A model generated the notes under the pieces. The model did not search any database, had not been told where the DNA came from, and was given only the letters and a program-made list of their open reading frames with translations. A program made the position numbers and the translations under genes. Shown piece after piece: positions 1 to 7,354 of a DNA stretch of 10,179 bases. Every line of letters begins with the position of its first letter. Position 1 is the stretch's first letter. The stretch comes from an uncultured Eubacteriales bacterium (GTDB lineage Bacteria; Bacillota_A; Clostridia; Christensenellales; Aristaeellaceae): NCBI GenBank assembly GCA_902803675.1, contig CADCQZ010000045.1, positions 1-10,179 on the forward strand, read 5' to 3'.

Positions 1-1
1 C

Positions 2-901
2 GCGCTGATCAACGCCGATCACTGCGACGGCTTCACGTTGTTCGGCCCGGGCACGATCGACGGCAACGGCCTGCGCTCCTGGAAGGCTTTCTGGCACCGG
101 CGGGCCTGGAACCCGCAGTGCACCAACAAGGATGAGCAGCGGCCCCGTCTTACGTATATCTCCAATAGCCGCCATGTGACGGTGGCCGGGCTGTGTCTTA
201 AAAACTCCGCCTTCTGGACGAACCATGTGTACCGCTGCCGATATGTCAAGTTCCTGAACTGCACCATCTATTCGCCCTATGAGCCGGTGAAAGCCCCCAG
301 CACCGACGCCATCGACCTGGACGTGTGCTCGGACGTGCTGGTGAAGGGCTGCGACATGCACGTCAACGACGACGCCGTGGTCCTCAAGGGCGGCAAGGGC
401 CCCTGGGCGGACCGGCAGGAGGAAAACGGCATCAACGAGCGCATCCTGATCGAGGACTGTCATTACCGGTTCAGCCACGGCTGCCTCACCCTCGGGTCGG
501 AAGCGGTGCACTGCCGCAACGTGATCCTGCGCCGCCTGACGGTGGACTTCGCCGAGAACCTGCTCTGGCTCAAGTTCCGCCCGGACACCCCGCAGCTGTT
601 CGAGTATATCACGGTGGAGGACGCCCGGGGCAGGGTGGACGATTTCCTGCACATCCATCGCTGGACGCAGTTCTATGATCTTAAGGACCGCCCGGACAGG
701 CCGCCTTCCGTCGCCCGCCATATCACCATGCGGCGCTGTGACGTGACCTGCGTTACTTACTGTCAGGCGCCGGAGGACATGACGGAATATGACCTTACCG
801 ATTTTTCGCTGACGGATAATGAGGTCCGGTGGGAGCGCGCCGGGAATGACGCGTGGCTGAAAAACGACGCGCGGCTCCGTGATCATGGCACAAACACATA
901 A
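2..901 (+). CDS. GH28 polygalacturonase-like glycoside hydrolase, 5' end outside window
   Basis: Family 28 hydrolases cleave galacturonic acid-containing pectin chains (or rhamnogalacturonan) by inversion, using three aspartates on a right-handed beta-helix. The frame is open from base 2, so the true start lies upstream; the TTG at base 38 is internal. About 299 residues are visible, against 400-500 usual. Numbering from base 2: GTIDGNG near residue 18, a strand typical of GH28; STD at 100-102 (family NTD); NDD at 122-124; SHG at 158-160 (family GHG); WLK at 189-191 (family RIK). The 21-residue step from the first Asp to the DD pair matches fungal polygalacturonases, which supports the assignment. 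The SHG block is further away than in fungi, allowing for an insertion of about 14 residues. Tryptophan replaces the usual Arg of RIK. No signal peptide can be judged. The gene ends in TAA and is followed by a terminator. The exact substrate (homogalacturonan or rhamnogalacturonan) is not resolved. Confidence 0.85.
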   Translation, partial: ALINADHCDGFTLFGPGTIDGNGLRSWKAFWHRRAWNPQCTNKDEQRPRLTYISNSRHVTVAGLCLKNSAFWTNHVYRCRYVKFLNCTIYSPYEPVKAPSTDAIDLDVCSDVLVKGCDMHVNDDAVVLKGGKGPWADRQEENGINERILIEDCHYRFSHGCLTLGSEAVHCRNVILRRLTVDFAENLLWLKFRPDTPQLFEYITVEDARGRVDDFLHIHRWTQFYDLKDRPDRPPSVARHITMRRCDVTCVTYCQAPEDMTEYDLTDFSLTDNEVRWERAGNDAWLKNDARLRDHGTNT

Positions 902-915
902 GACCGATGATATGA

Positions 916-957
916 AACGCCCCCATCAGCCGCCGGGACTGATGAGGGCGTTTTTTT
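916..957. terminator. Rho-independent terminator between convergent genes
   Basis: A 14-base arm at 916-929 faces an arm at 939-952 across a 9-base loop, followed by a run of Ts to 957. Read on the + strand it has one C/A mismatch but an ideal T tail, so it should end the GH28 transcript. Read on the - strand the same position becomes a G-U wobble, so the stem is fully paired, but the tail (GTTTCATATC) is weak. It probably serves both convergent genes, more strongly the + one. Confidence 0.88.
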
Positions 958-990
958 CCGGTTCAAAGGGGATCCCGGGACAAGCTCACC

Positions 991-2625
991 TTACCGGAAA
1001 GTGACCGCCGCGGGCATGCCCTTCTTGACGAACAGGGTCTTATAGGCCTTGAGCTTCGCCGCGGGACAGATGACCGTGGCGTCCTTGGGGACCATCTTGA
1101 ACGCTGAGGCACCGATCTTGGAGGAGGTGAGGAGCTTGGTCTTGACCGTGATGGTCATCAGCGCCTTGCAGGCGCGGAAGGCGCTGGCGCCGATCTTGGT
1201 GACTTTCGTGCCCAGGGTGATCTTCCTGAGCATCGGGCAGGAACGGAACGCGTTGGCCCCGATGGTCTCCAGCTTGGTAAAGGCCGGCACCGTCGTCAGC
1301 TTCGAGCAGGACATGAAAACGTTGGCCCCGAGGGTCACCACGCCTTTGCAGCCGGTCACCTTCGTGAGCGCGGCGCACTTGGCGAAGGCGTTCTTGCCGA
1401 TGGTCCTGACATACTGCCCGACGGAGACTGTCCTGAGGGATTTGAGGGCATAGCAGGCGCTCGGCGCGATCTCCGTCACCTTGTAGACGGCGCCCTTCAC
1501 TTCCACGGTGTCCGGCACGGTCACTTTGGTCACGGTGGCCTTCTCCGGCCCCAGATACCGGGCGGTCAGGGTCTTGCCGTTCACCTGGTAGTTCGCGCCG
1601 TTCACCGTGGCGGCGCCGGAATAGGGGTTGGTGGGAGGCGCGGGCACCCTGACGCTGGCCGAATACAGGAACACCTGATAGACCACCGGCTCGCTTTCCG
1701 CGCCCGTGACGGTCACGGTGTACAGGTCTCCCGCGCTGTAGGTGATGCCGCTCGGGCGGAAGATCACCGCCGTGCAGCCGCCGTAGCCGTCGGAATTGAT
1801 ATTGAAGTAGCCGTCGGCCTTCGCGGATGAAAAGCTCCAGGCCGCGCCGTCCTGCTCGCGCACGATCGTTACCGTGACGCTGCCCGGATCGGTGAGCCCG
1901 CCGCCCATGAAGTCCAGGCTCCAGGGCAGGCTGCTGCTCATCCAGTCGAAGGGCATCACCTGGGCCGGCCAGGCGACGCGCCGGGGCACGCTGGCGCCCC
2001 ATTCATAGCCAAAGGCGTACATGGCGGTGTGGCTGTCCACCTGCCCGAAGCCCGTGGCGGTCATCCGCGGGTCCAGCACCCAGCGCCGGTGCCCGAGCCG
2101 GTCGATATTGGAGGAATCCCCGTCGTGGATCCATCCCCTGAACAGCGCGTCGGCCAGGTCGCTGTAGCCCCAGCCCAGGTTGGAGGAACTGGTGCCCTCC
2201 TTGCCCAGCTGGTACAGATCGTCCGCCATCTTCGCCGGCTGGCTCGGATAGTGAGTGATCTGCCCGTTGACCGCGTTGACCAGCACGCCGGCCTGGCACA
2301 TGGCGTTATATTCCGGGTCCAGCTTCACCTGCGAGCCGATGCCCGCCACATACCTGACCTGGTTGAGCGCGTTCAGGGACGCTTTCAGGTAAGCGCTCTT
2401 GAGCGTGCCGGGCGCGTACGGCGCGGTGGTGACCGGCTGCTGATCGTAAAAGCTCCCGGAATACGCCGTGGAATGAGATCTGATGAACGCGTCGATCTCG
2501 TCGACCGTGTGCCGGTCGACATCCAGATCCACATCCGCCGCCGCGGTGACGCAGATCAGGAGCGTCAGCGCCGTCAGGCAGACGGCTAAAAGAAGTTTCC
2601 GGGGACATTTGTTCGTTCCGAACAT
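991..2625 (-). CDS. Secreted CAP-domain protein with BspA-like leucine-rich repeats
   Basis: 544 residues. A signal peptide is clear: basic MFGTNKCPRK, then a hydrophobic stretch to about residue 30, with probable cleavage after AAA (28-30). Residues ~80-207 form a CAP/SCP (PR-1-like) domain: NALNQVR at 85-91, THY with His125, and the GHRRW block with His179, typical of bacterial CAP proteins. Residues ~210-325 look like a beta-rich, Ig-like spacer, then a Pro-rich linker. Residues ~340-520 hold LRR_5/BspA-type repeats with the IGxxAF pattern (IGKNAF, IGANAF, IGASAF twice, LGANVF). Such repeats usually mediate adhesion or protein binding at the surface; CAP domains in bacteria have no single agreed activity. 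No LPXTG signal or anchoring helix is seen at the C-terminus, so it is probably released or held non-covalently. The usual CAP Glu (as in GEN) appears as Ser148. The start is set by GGAGGG seven bases upstream (complement of 2633-2638). The gene stands alone with its own promoter. Confidence 0.88.
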   Translation of the reverse strand: MFGTNKCPRKLLLAVCLTALTLLICVTAAADVDLDVDRHTVDEIDAFIRSHSTAYSGSFYDQQPVTTAPYAPGTLKSAYLKASLNALNQVRYVAGIGSQVKLDPEYNAMCQAGVLVNAVNGQITHYPSQPAKMADDLYQLGKEGTSSSNLGWGYSDLADALFRGWIHDGDSSNIDRLGHRRWVLDPRMTATGFGQVDSHTAMYAFGYEWGASVPRRVAWPAQVMPFDWMSSSLPWSLDFMGGGLTDPGSVTVTIVREQDGAAWSFSSAKADGYFNINSDGYGGCTAVIFRPSGITYSAGDLYTVTVTGAESEPVVYQVFLYSASVRVPAPPTNPYSGAATVNGANYQVNGKTLTARYLGPEKATVTKVTVPDTVEVKGAVYKVTEIAPSACYALKSLRTVSVGQYVRTIGKNAFAKCAALTKVTGCKGVVTLGANVFMSCSKLTTVPAFTKLETIGANAFRSCPMLRKITLGTKVTKIGASAFRACKALMTITVKTKLLTSSKIGASAFKMVPKDATVICPAAKLKAYKTLFVKKGMPAAVTFR

Positions 2626-2661
2626 GATGATTCCCTCCGTTTTGAAAGATCGTTCAGGTCG

Positions 2662-2690
2662 ATGATAGTCCCGGAAGAGGCCTTTGTCAA
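2662..2690 (-). promoter_or_regulatory. Sigma-A-type promoter of the CAP/LRR gene
   Basis: On the - strand TTGACA (complement of 2685-2690) is followed, after exactly 17 bases, by TATCAT (complement of 2662-2667). The -35 box is a perfect match and the -10 matches 5 of 6. Transcription would start near 2655, giving a leader of about 30 bases before the start codon at 2625. Confidence 0.82.
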
Positions 2691-2709
2691 TGAAAGATAT
2701 TCAATAATG

Positions 2710-2738
2710 ATGAAATCGGCCCTTTCGTGTGGTATGAT
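2710..2738 (+). promoter_or_regulatory. Probable promoter of the three-gene sugar operon
   Basis: TATGAT at 2733-2738 is preceded by TGG, an extended -10 (TGN). ATGAAA at 2710-2715, 17 bases upstream, matches the -35 consensus at 4 of 6 positions. It lies back to back with the CAP-gene promoter; the two -35 boxes are about 20 bases apart. The leader before 2800 would be about 55 bases. I see no clear palindromic operator in it. Confidence 0.6.
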
Positions 2739-2799
2739 GGTCGCATGACCGGCCGCGCTGCGCCGGGAACGGACGCCTGACGGGAAGGGGAGCCCTTTC

Positions 2800-3501
2800 A
2801 TGACAGAATATCTTGAAAAACTTTCGGCATGCCTGAAAAGGATCGAGGAAGAGGAAAAAGACAGTATCCGGGCCGCGGCGGAGAAGGCCGCCGAGGTGAT
2901 CCGGAATGACGGGCTGATCTATGTGTTCGGCTGCGGGCATTCGCACCTGCCGGGGCTGGACGCTTTCTATCGGGCCGGCGGGTTGGCCAATGTGTCGCCC
3001 ATGCTGGATACGGATCTGATGCTCCACAACGGGGCGGCCAAATCCAGCCGCATGGAAAAGATGCCGGGCATCGGCCGGGAGATATACCGCCGGTACCGCC
3101 TCACGGCCCGGGACATGCTCATCGTGATCTCCGCCTCGGGCAAAAACAGCGTGCCCTGTGACGTGGCGCGGTGCGCGGCGGACGACGGTGTCTTCACCGT
3201 GGGCGTCTCCTCCTCCGCCTATTATGAAAAGGGCGGGCGGCTGCACCGGATCGTGCCCCTGCATATCGACTGCAAGGTGCCCTACGGGGACGCCTGTGTC
3301 CGGGTGGGCCCGAATATGATGGGCGGACTGTCCACGGCGGCGGACTGCTTCATCCTCAACAGCGTCCTGATCGAAGGCGCGCGCCTGGCCGCGGAGCGGG
3401 GATGTGAAGTGCCGGTCTGGGTCAGCGGCAATGTGGAGAACGGGCCGGAGAGGAACCTGAAGCTGGAGGAGCGGTATCTGGGAAGGGTCAGGCATTTATG
3501 A
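2800..3501 (+). CDS. SIS-domain phosphosugar isomerase, UPF0309 type
   Basis: 233 residues forming a single sugar-isomerase (SIS) domain, a fold that binds phosphosugars and usually converts aldose and ketose phosphates. A helical start (residues 1-35, rich in Glu and Lys) leads into the first strand, [10 protein letters not shown] (40-49). The Ser/Thr-rich phosphate-binding segment SASGKNSVP is at 111-119. A helix with ADCFILN follows at 181-187. [15 protein letters not shown] (57-70) and the [14 protein letters not shown] region (73-86) resemble the uncharacterised UPF0309 group of cytosolic SIS proteins. It starts at ATG after AAGGGGAG and is the first gene of a three-gene unit; its TGA overlaps the next ATG by four bases. 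The reaction is inferred from fold and neighbours, and the sugar is unknown. N-acetylmuramic-acid-6-phosphate etherase (MurQ) is related by fold but longer, so it is less likely. Confidence 0.82.
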   Translation: MTEYLEKLSACLKRIEEEEKDSIRAAAEKAAEVIRNDGLIYVFGCGHSHLPGLDAFYRAGGLANVSPMLDTDLMLHNGAAKSSRMEKMPGIGREIYRRYRLTARDMLIVISASGKNSVPCDVARCAADDGVFTVGVSSSAYYEKGGRLHRIVPLHIDCKVPYGDACVRVGPNMMGGLSTAADCFILNSVLIEGARLAAERGCEVPVWVSGNVENGPERNLKLEERYLGRVRHL

Positions 3502-4370
3502 GAAAGATCACTGTGGTGGGCATGGCGGGGGACTCCGTTTTCATGCCCGTGGATCATTTCCACCGGGGCGGCGAGACCCTGCGGGCGCTGGGCTGCTTTT
3601 CCGAGCCCGGGGGCAAGGGCTTCAATCAGGCGGCGGCCGCCGCCCGTCTGGGCGCGGATGTGTGCTTCATCGGCGCCGTGGGCAGCGACGGTTTCGCCGC
3701 CGCGGCCCGGGAAGCGCTGGAGAGGGAAGGGGTGCGTCCTTTCCTTGTGGAAAAGCCGGTGAAAAGCGCCTTCGCCGTCATCATGACGGACGCGGCGGGC
3801 GTCAATCACGTGACGGTCTGGCCGGGCCCCATGCTGGGAGTGAGCGATGTGGAGCGCTTCAGGCCGCGCCTTGAGGAAACGGATATCCTGATCCTGGGGA
3901 ACGAGATCCCCGAAGAAGTCAGCCTTCTGTGCGCCCGGACCGCCGCGGCGCGCGGGGCCGTGATCCTGTATGATCCCGCGCCGTACCGGCCTCTTGCGGA
4001 GGAACTGAAGGCGCTGGTCACGTATTTCACGCCCAACGAGCATGAGACCGGGGGCCTGGAGGGCCTGAACAATGTGATCCTCACCCTGGGGGAGAAGGGG
4101 ATCGTGTATAACGGGCGGCGCTTCCCGGCCATCCCCGCGCGACCGGTGGACACCACGGGCGCCGGCGATACCTTCACCGGGTATCTCGCCGCCGCGCTGG
4201 CCGAGGGCCGCCCCATCGAGGAAGCCATCATGACGGCCAATACCGCCGCGGGACTGTCCGTCACGAAAAGGGGCGCTTTTTCCTCGATCCCGACAAGGGA
4301 GGAAGTCACGGAAGCGCTGCGGAGGATCCAGCGGGACGTGCACGCTGAGGGCGGGGAGGAGAATGCGTGA
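3498..4370 (+). CDS. PfkB/ribokinase-family sugar kinase
   Basis: 290 residues. ATP-dependent kinases of this family phosphorylate a sugar or nucleoside hydroxyl in the cytosol. Both family signatures are present: GGKGFNQA at 38-45 (substrate-binding Gly-Gly) and [11 protein letters not shown] at 218-228, where Asp224 of GAGD is the expected catalytic base and the GAG forms the anion hole. NEHE at 180-183 and LGEKG at 197-201 match the ATP-lid region of ribokinases. RGAFSSIPT at 258-266 resembles the region that binds the monovalent cation in ribokinase. The protein is slightly shorter than typical ribokinase (about 305-310). It starts within the stop of the SIS gene (ATGA overlap) and ends within the GTG start of the next gene, so translation is probably coupled. 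Substrate specificity cannot be read. Ribose, a deoxysugar or a ketose such as fructose are all possible. Confidence 0.87.
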   Translation: MRKITVVGMAGDSVFMPVDHFHRGGETLRALGCFSEPGGKGFNQAAAAARLGADVCFIGAVGSDGFAAAAREALEREGVRPFLVEKPVKSAFAVIMTDAAGVNHVTVWPGPMLGVSDVERFRPRLEETDILILGNEIPEEVSLLCARTAAARGAVILYDPAPYRPLAEELKALVTYFTPNEHETGGLEGLNNVILTLGEKGIVYNGRRFPAIPARPVDTTGAGDTFTGYLAAALAEGRPIEEAIMTANTAAGLSVTKRGAFSSIPTREEVTEALRRIQRDVHAEGGEENA

Positions 4371-5179
4371 AGATCGCGGCGTTTTATGAGAATATCTTTG
4401 ACGGCGTGAAGGCGCGGGGGCTGCGGATGGAAGAGACGCTCGCGTCCCTCAGGGCGGAGGGCATGGAGCGCCTCTATATCTCCGTGGGGTCCTGGAAGCG
4501 GGACGGGCACGCGCTCAAAGACATGCTGCGCCGGCAGGACATCGCCCTGGAGGGGATGCACGGCTTCTGTGATTTTTCCGCCGGCGTCGATCAAAGCGGG
4601 TACCGGGAGATGATCGACCTGGCGGCGGACAGCGGCGCGGGCCATCTCCTGTTCGTGCCCGGCATGCTGACCGGGAAAAATACCCTGCGGGATCTTGAGA
4701 ATATGACGGAAGGCATGCGCCGCGCCGTGGGATACGGGAAGACCCGGGGCCTGCCCATCCTGATGGAGGACTATGACGGGCTGCTGGCCCCCTATAACTG
4801 TATCGCCGGCCTTGAGTATTTCTTGCGGGAAGTAAAGGGGCTGGAATGCGCTTTCGATACGGGCAATTTCGTCATTTTCCGGGAAGATGAGCTGGCGGCC
4901 TTCGACCTGTTCGCGCCAAAGATCCGCACGCTGCACCTGAAGGACCGGTGCGCCTCGCCCCGGCATCCGGGCGATCAGCCCCTGCGCGTCGCGGACGGGT
5001 CCCTGACCTGGTGCTGCGCTGTGGGCAGCGGGGACATACGCATCAGGGAGATCCTGGAGCGGCTGAAACGGATGGGGTATCCGGGCGATGTGATCGCGGA
5101 ACTGTACTGCGTCGATCCGAAGGAAGTGCTCGATGACCTGAGACGGTCCGTCCGCTGGCTGCGGGAACAGGGGATCTGA
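4367..5179 (+). CDS. Xylose-isomerase-like TIM-barrel sugar isomerase/epimerase
   Basis: 270 residues of the AP-endonuclease-2/xylose-isomerase-like superfamily, metal-dependent TIM barrels that isomerise or epimerise sugars and keto-sugars. The four expected metal ligands are all visible: Glu134 in LMEDYD, Asp164 in FDTGN, His190 in LHLKD and Glu245 in IAELY. The usual strand order (ISVGS, MHGFCDF, LLFVPG) precedes them. Length fits the family. The GTG start lies in a 4-base overlap with the kinase stop and is backed by GGGGAGGA about nine bases upstream; an ATG four bases earlier is in another frame. It is the last gene of the unit and is followed by a strong terminator. Hydroxypyruvate isomerase, tagatose/psicose 3-epimerase and inosose-related enzymes share this fold, so the substrate is left open. 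Confidence 0.83.
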   Translation: MKIAAFYENIFDGVKARGLRMEETLASLRAEGMERLYISVGSWKRDGHALKDMLRRQDIALEGMHGFCDFSAGVDQSGYREMIDLAADSGAGHLLFVPGMLTGKNTLRDLENMTEGMRRAVGYGKTRGLPILMEDYDGLLAPYNCIAGLEYFLREVKGLECAFDTGNFVIFREDELAAFDLFAPKIRTLHLKDRCASPRHPGDQPLRVADGSLTWCCAVGSGDIRIREILERLKRMGYPGDVIAELYCVDPKEVLDDLRRSVRWLREQGI

Positions 5180-5226
5180 AACACGCTCTTTAAGCCCGCC
5201 GCGCGGGATAAAACAGCATAACGATC

Positions 5227-5262
5227 CGGCGGCGCGGGGGTCCCCCCGCGCCGCCGCTTTTT
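5227..5262 (+). terminator. Rho-independent terminator of the sugar operon
   Basis: A perfect 13-base GC stem (5227-5239 with 5244-5256) has a 4-base loop and is followed by CTTTTT to 5262. It lies 47 bases after the operon's last stop codon. On the - strand no T tract follows the stem, so it would not be a typical terminator for the convergent membrane-protein gene. Confidence 0.9.
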
Positions 5263-5264
5263 GG

Positions 5265-5291
5265 TATTTCGTGTTATTAATATTTCGTGTT
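5265..5291. repeat. Short direct repeat across the membrane-protein stop codon
   Basis: TATTTCGTGTT occurs at 5265-5275 and again at 5281-5291, 16 bases apart. On the - strand this means the last coding bases (Asn-Thr-Lys-Tyr) are repeated just after the TAA. It looks like a small slippage duplication and has no evident function. Confidence 0.6.
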
Positions 5292-6152
5292 GTCCAGGAA
5301 GGTGTCCAGATACATGTGGCACACGTCGCGCACGGTCTTGTCGCTGTCCGTGGTGGCGATCAGGTATTTGATGAAGCGCCGGGGGATGACGATGTCGGCG
5401 TGGAGGATGTCCGCCGCGGCGTTCCGTTTGGCCAGTTTCATGATCTGGCCGCCCAGGTAATCCCCGCTGAATTCCTTGGTCACTCTCACCTCGCGCGCCC
5501 GCCGGAAGGACCGGTTGTGGAAATACCGCAGGACGCAGGCGAGCCCATAGGTGAACGGGGGGAGCAGCAGCGCCGGGATCACCACCGGGACCCGGGTGGC
5601 GAACCCGTAAAAGTCGTTCCATCCGCCGTTTTCATGGCCGATGAGCACCACCAGGGTGTAGTATACGCCGCCGTAGATGAACACCGGCAGCAGGGAGACG
5701 AGGCACTCTTTATACGTGATGTGATGATCGGTGATGAAAAACGAGAAGGCCGTAAAGGCGCAGATGGGTCCCAGGCCGTGCAGGAAAAACCGGGAACCGG
5801 TGAAGATCAGCACGAATCCCTTGACCGGTGACAGCACCAGCAGCGATATCACGAAAGTCAGCGTGACGGAGACCGTGCCCGCCAGCAGGAAACGGACCAG
5901 CCAGACGGGCAGGTGAAAATAGCGCTTTTTCAGGCCGTCCACGGCATAGGGGATCACCAGGCCCATGGCGATGGCCTCCAGGATGTTGGAGTTGACCGTG
6001 AACATGCAGAAGGTCTGCAGCCCCATGTGGTCGAAATTCTCGTCGTGCAGCGTGGTCAGGTTCATCACCACGCCGATGGCGGTGCACAGTACGACGATCA
6101 GGGCACTGATCAGGGCCAGCAGGCACTCCCTGCGGTTCTGCTTTTCATACAT
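5277..6152 (-). CDS. Six-helix membrane protein, Pr6Pr/FAR-17a/AIG1-like
   Basis: 291 residues. Six hydrophobic helices are predicted by eye at about 11-31, 48-72, 82-107, 120-140, 148-172 and 185-211, followed by a hydrophilic, basic tail of about 80 residues (RSFRRAREVRVTKE onward). The second helix carries FTVNSNILEAIAM (51-63), like the FTxxSN motif of Pr6Pr/FAR-17a/AIG1-type proteins, and His125 and the His143-His144 pair lie near helices 4 and 5. Eukaryotic AIG1/ADTRP relatives are lipid hydrolases; bacterial members have no established role. The family call rests on helix count and this motif, so it is moderate. Start at 6152: AGGGGG lies eight bases upstream, and the preceding in-frame stretch contains a conserved non-coding element, so the longer reading to 6284 is unlikely. 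The unusual soluble C-terminal tail has no motif I recognise. Confidence 0.72.
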   Translation of the reverse strand: MYEKQNRRECLLALISALIVVLCTAIGVVMNLTTLHDENFDHMGLQTFCMFTVNSNILEAIAMGLVIPYAVDGLKKRYFHLPVWLVRFLLAGTVSVTLTFVISLLVLSPVKGFVLIFTGSRFFLHGLGPICAFTAFSFFITDHHITYKECLVSLLPVFIYGGVYYTLVVLIGHENGGWNDFYGFATRVPVVIPALLLPPFTYGLACVLRYFHNRSFRRAREVRVTKEFSGDYLGGQIMKLAKRNAAADILHADIVIPRRFIKYLIATTDSDKTVRDVCHMYLDTFLDNTKY

Positions 6153-6160
6153 GTTCCGTT

Positions 6161-6166
6161 CCCCCT
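6161..6166 (-). promoter_or_regulatory. Ribosome binding site fixing the membrane-protein start
   Basis: AGGGGG on the - strand, eight bases before the ATG at 6152. It decides for this start over the GTG at 6284, which would add 44 charged residues before the first helix. Confidence 0.75.
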
Positions 6167-6188
6167 TCGTGAGAAGCTTTTCCGGCCG

Positions 6189-6229
6189 CTCTTTAGTTTT
6201 ATCACATTTGAGCGCGTTACGCCATCCCG
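6189..6229 (-). promoter_or_regulatory. Copy 1 of a 41-base upstream element (membrane-protein gene)
   Basis: On the - strand this begins CGGGATGGCGT and ends with the 19-base core ATGTGATAAAACTAAAGAG. The core ends 36 bases before the membrane-protein start codon. It is 33/41 identical, without gaps, to the element at 7355-7395. TGT-GATAAA within the core could be an extended -10 (TGN plus a 4/6 match), but no good -35 sits 16-18 bases upstream. Either a promoter for a common factor or a binding site is possible. Confidence 0.6.
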
Positions 6230-6267
6230 AAACGGCTCTTTTTTCGCGGGGCGCCTCCGTTCGGGAT
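6224..6267. repeat. Imperfect inverted repeat upstream of the membrane-protein gene
   Basis: ATCCCGAAACGG at 6224-6235 pairs with CCGTTCGGGAT at 6257-6267, with one bulged A and a 21-base loop. No T tract follows on the - strand. It sits 25 bases past the hydrolase stop and overlaps the first six bases of the 41-base element. It may be a weak terminator for the hydrolase or an operator. Confidence 0.5.
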
Positions 6268-6291
6268 CGCTCGACGAAGAGCACGCTCTGA

Positions 6292-7320
6292 TCACGCGCC
6301 GTCGCTCCTCCAGCCGGTGAGGGCGTCGAACACCGGCCAGCTCAGGGCGGCGTAGAAGCGGTGGCCTTCCGGGCCGATGACATGCGCGATGCGCCCGGGA
6401 GCGCCGGCCGCCTCGTATGAGGCGCGGGCGATGCGCACCTGTTCCTTCGCGCCCTCTGCCGGGAAAAGGCCGTCGTTTTCGCCGCTCACCACGATCAGGG
6501 GACGGGGGGCGATCAGGCCGGCGATATCGCCCATGTCGAACTCCCGGGCGATGCCGGGTACGTAGTTGCAGGCGCAGTGGCGGCGCACGCCGATGGAGGA
6601 TATGAAGCTGCTGACCGCGCAGGAGGGCATGGCCGCTGAGATGCGTGTGTCCAGCGCCGCGGCGTACAGGGCGACGGTGCCGCCGCCGGAATTGCCCATG
6701 ACGGCGATGCGGTCCGTGTCGATCATCGGGAAGTGCGCCTTCACGGCATCGATGGCGCGGGATACGTCCCAGCAGCGCTCGCCGATCAGGGTGTGCCCCA
6801 ATAAAAGGGCCTGCAGCGCGGGATGCAGACAGGCCGGGCCCTCCGGCGTGCCGCCGCGCTCGCCGAAGGCGCGCTGCTCTATGGCCAGGGCCGCCTGACC
6901 GCGCTCGGCGATCTGCCGGGCGAAGTCCCGGTCGCCGCCGGCGATCTTTTCCTCGTCCCCCTCATAGACCGCCCGGCCCAGGGAGAGGTGCATGCCCTTG
7001 GAGTGCCCCTGCAGGCAGATGACCAGCGGCAGCTTTTCATCCGGCGCTTTCTTCGGCAAAAGCAGCTGGCAGATCACCTCCACATGGGGCTCGCTCTCGA
7101 ACAGGAAGCGGATGCCGGTACAGCCGGGGCCGAAGTCCTCCGTCCGCTCGACGCGGAAATGATCCTCTTCCGCGCGCTCCATGGGCAGGCCCAGAAGCTC
7201 CGTCAGCCGGGCGCGGGCTTTGTCCTGCCAGGCGGCCAGTTCCTCATCCGGCCGCTTTCGCATGGTGAAGCGGCTCTTTTCCAAAAGTTCCATGTGTCTG
7301 TCCCGCGGATCAAGAGACAT
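6292..7320 (-). CDS. Alpha/beta hydrolase, Abhydrolase_7/acetyl-esterase-like
   Basis: 342 residues. A serine hydrolase of the prolyl-oligopeptidase-like esterase branch; members include acetyl-xylan-type esterases and dienelactone-hydrolase relatives. The catalytic triad is visible: Ser211 in the nucleophile elbow GNSGGG (209-214), Asp283 in SGENDGLFP, and His320 in GPEGHRFY. LQGHSKGMH (103-111) should supply the oxyanion hole. The N-terminal ~95 residues form a helical and beta lead-in typical of Abhydrolase_7. There is no signal peptide, so it is cytosolic. Start at 7320 is set by GGGAGGG six bases upstream; an in-frame reading to 7437 would run through the conserved upstream element and starts with TTG. 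The membrane-protein gene follows on the same strand after 139 bases, with its own upstream element. The substrate is unknown; an ester of a plant sugar is a guess from the GH28 gene nearby. Confidence 0.85.
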   Translation of the reverse strand: MSLDPRDRHMELLEKSRFTMRKRPDEELAAWQDKARARLTELLGLPMERAEEDHFRVERTEDFGPGCTGIRFLFESEPHVEVICQLLLPKKAPDEKLPLVICLQGHSKGMHLSLGRAVYEGDEEKIAGGDRDFARQIAERGQAALAIEQRAFGERGGTPEGPACLHPALQALLLGHTLIGERCWDVSRAIDAVKAHFPMIDTDRIAVMGNSGGGTVALYAAALDTRISAAMPSCAVSSFISSIGVRRHCACNYVPGIAREFDMGDIAGLIAPRPLIVVSGENDGLFPAEGAKEQVRIARASYEAAGAPGRIAHVIGPEGHRFYAALSWPVFDALTGWRSDGA

Positions 7321-7326
7321 AGGCAG

Positions 7327-7333
7327 CCCTCCC
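7327..7333 (-). promoter_or_regulatory. Ribosome binding site fixing the hydrolase start
   Basis: GGGAGGG on the - strand, six bases before the ATG at 7320. It supports this start over the upstream TTG at 7437. Confidence 0.82.
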
Positions 7334-7354
7334 GAAAAACGGTTTGATATCCCT

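Noticed and set aside
38..40. TTG as the start of the GH28 gene
   Set aside because: The frame is open back to base 2 and upstream residues (ALINADHCDGFT) fit a beta-helix strand; the gene is cut by the window edge.
3282..4343. Long open frame (353 codons) on the - strand opposite the SIS and kinase genes
   Set aside because: It lies antisense to two genes with intact family motifs, has a low-complexity Arg/Gly/His-rich translation and no recognisable domain; this is usual in GC-rich DNA.
3806..4966. Open frame of 386 codons on the - strand opposite the kinase and TIM-barrel genes
   Set aside because: Same reason: it is a shadow of real coding sequence, without a ribosome binding site or domain.
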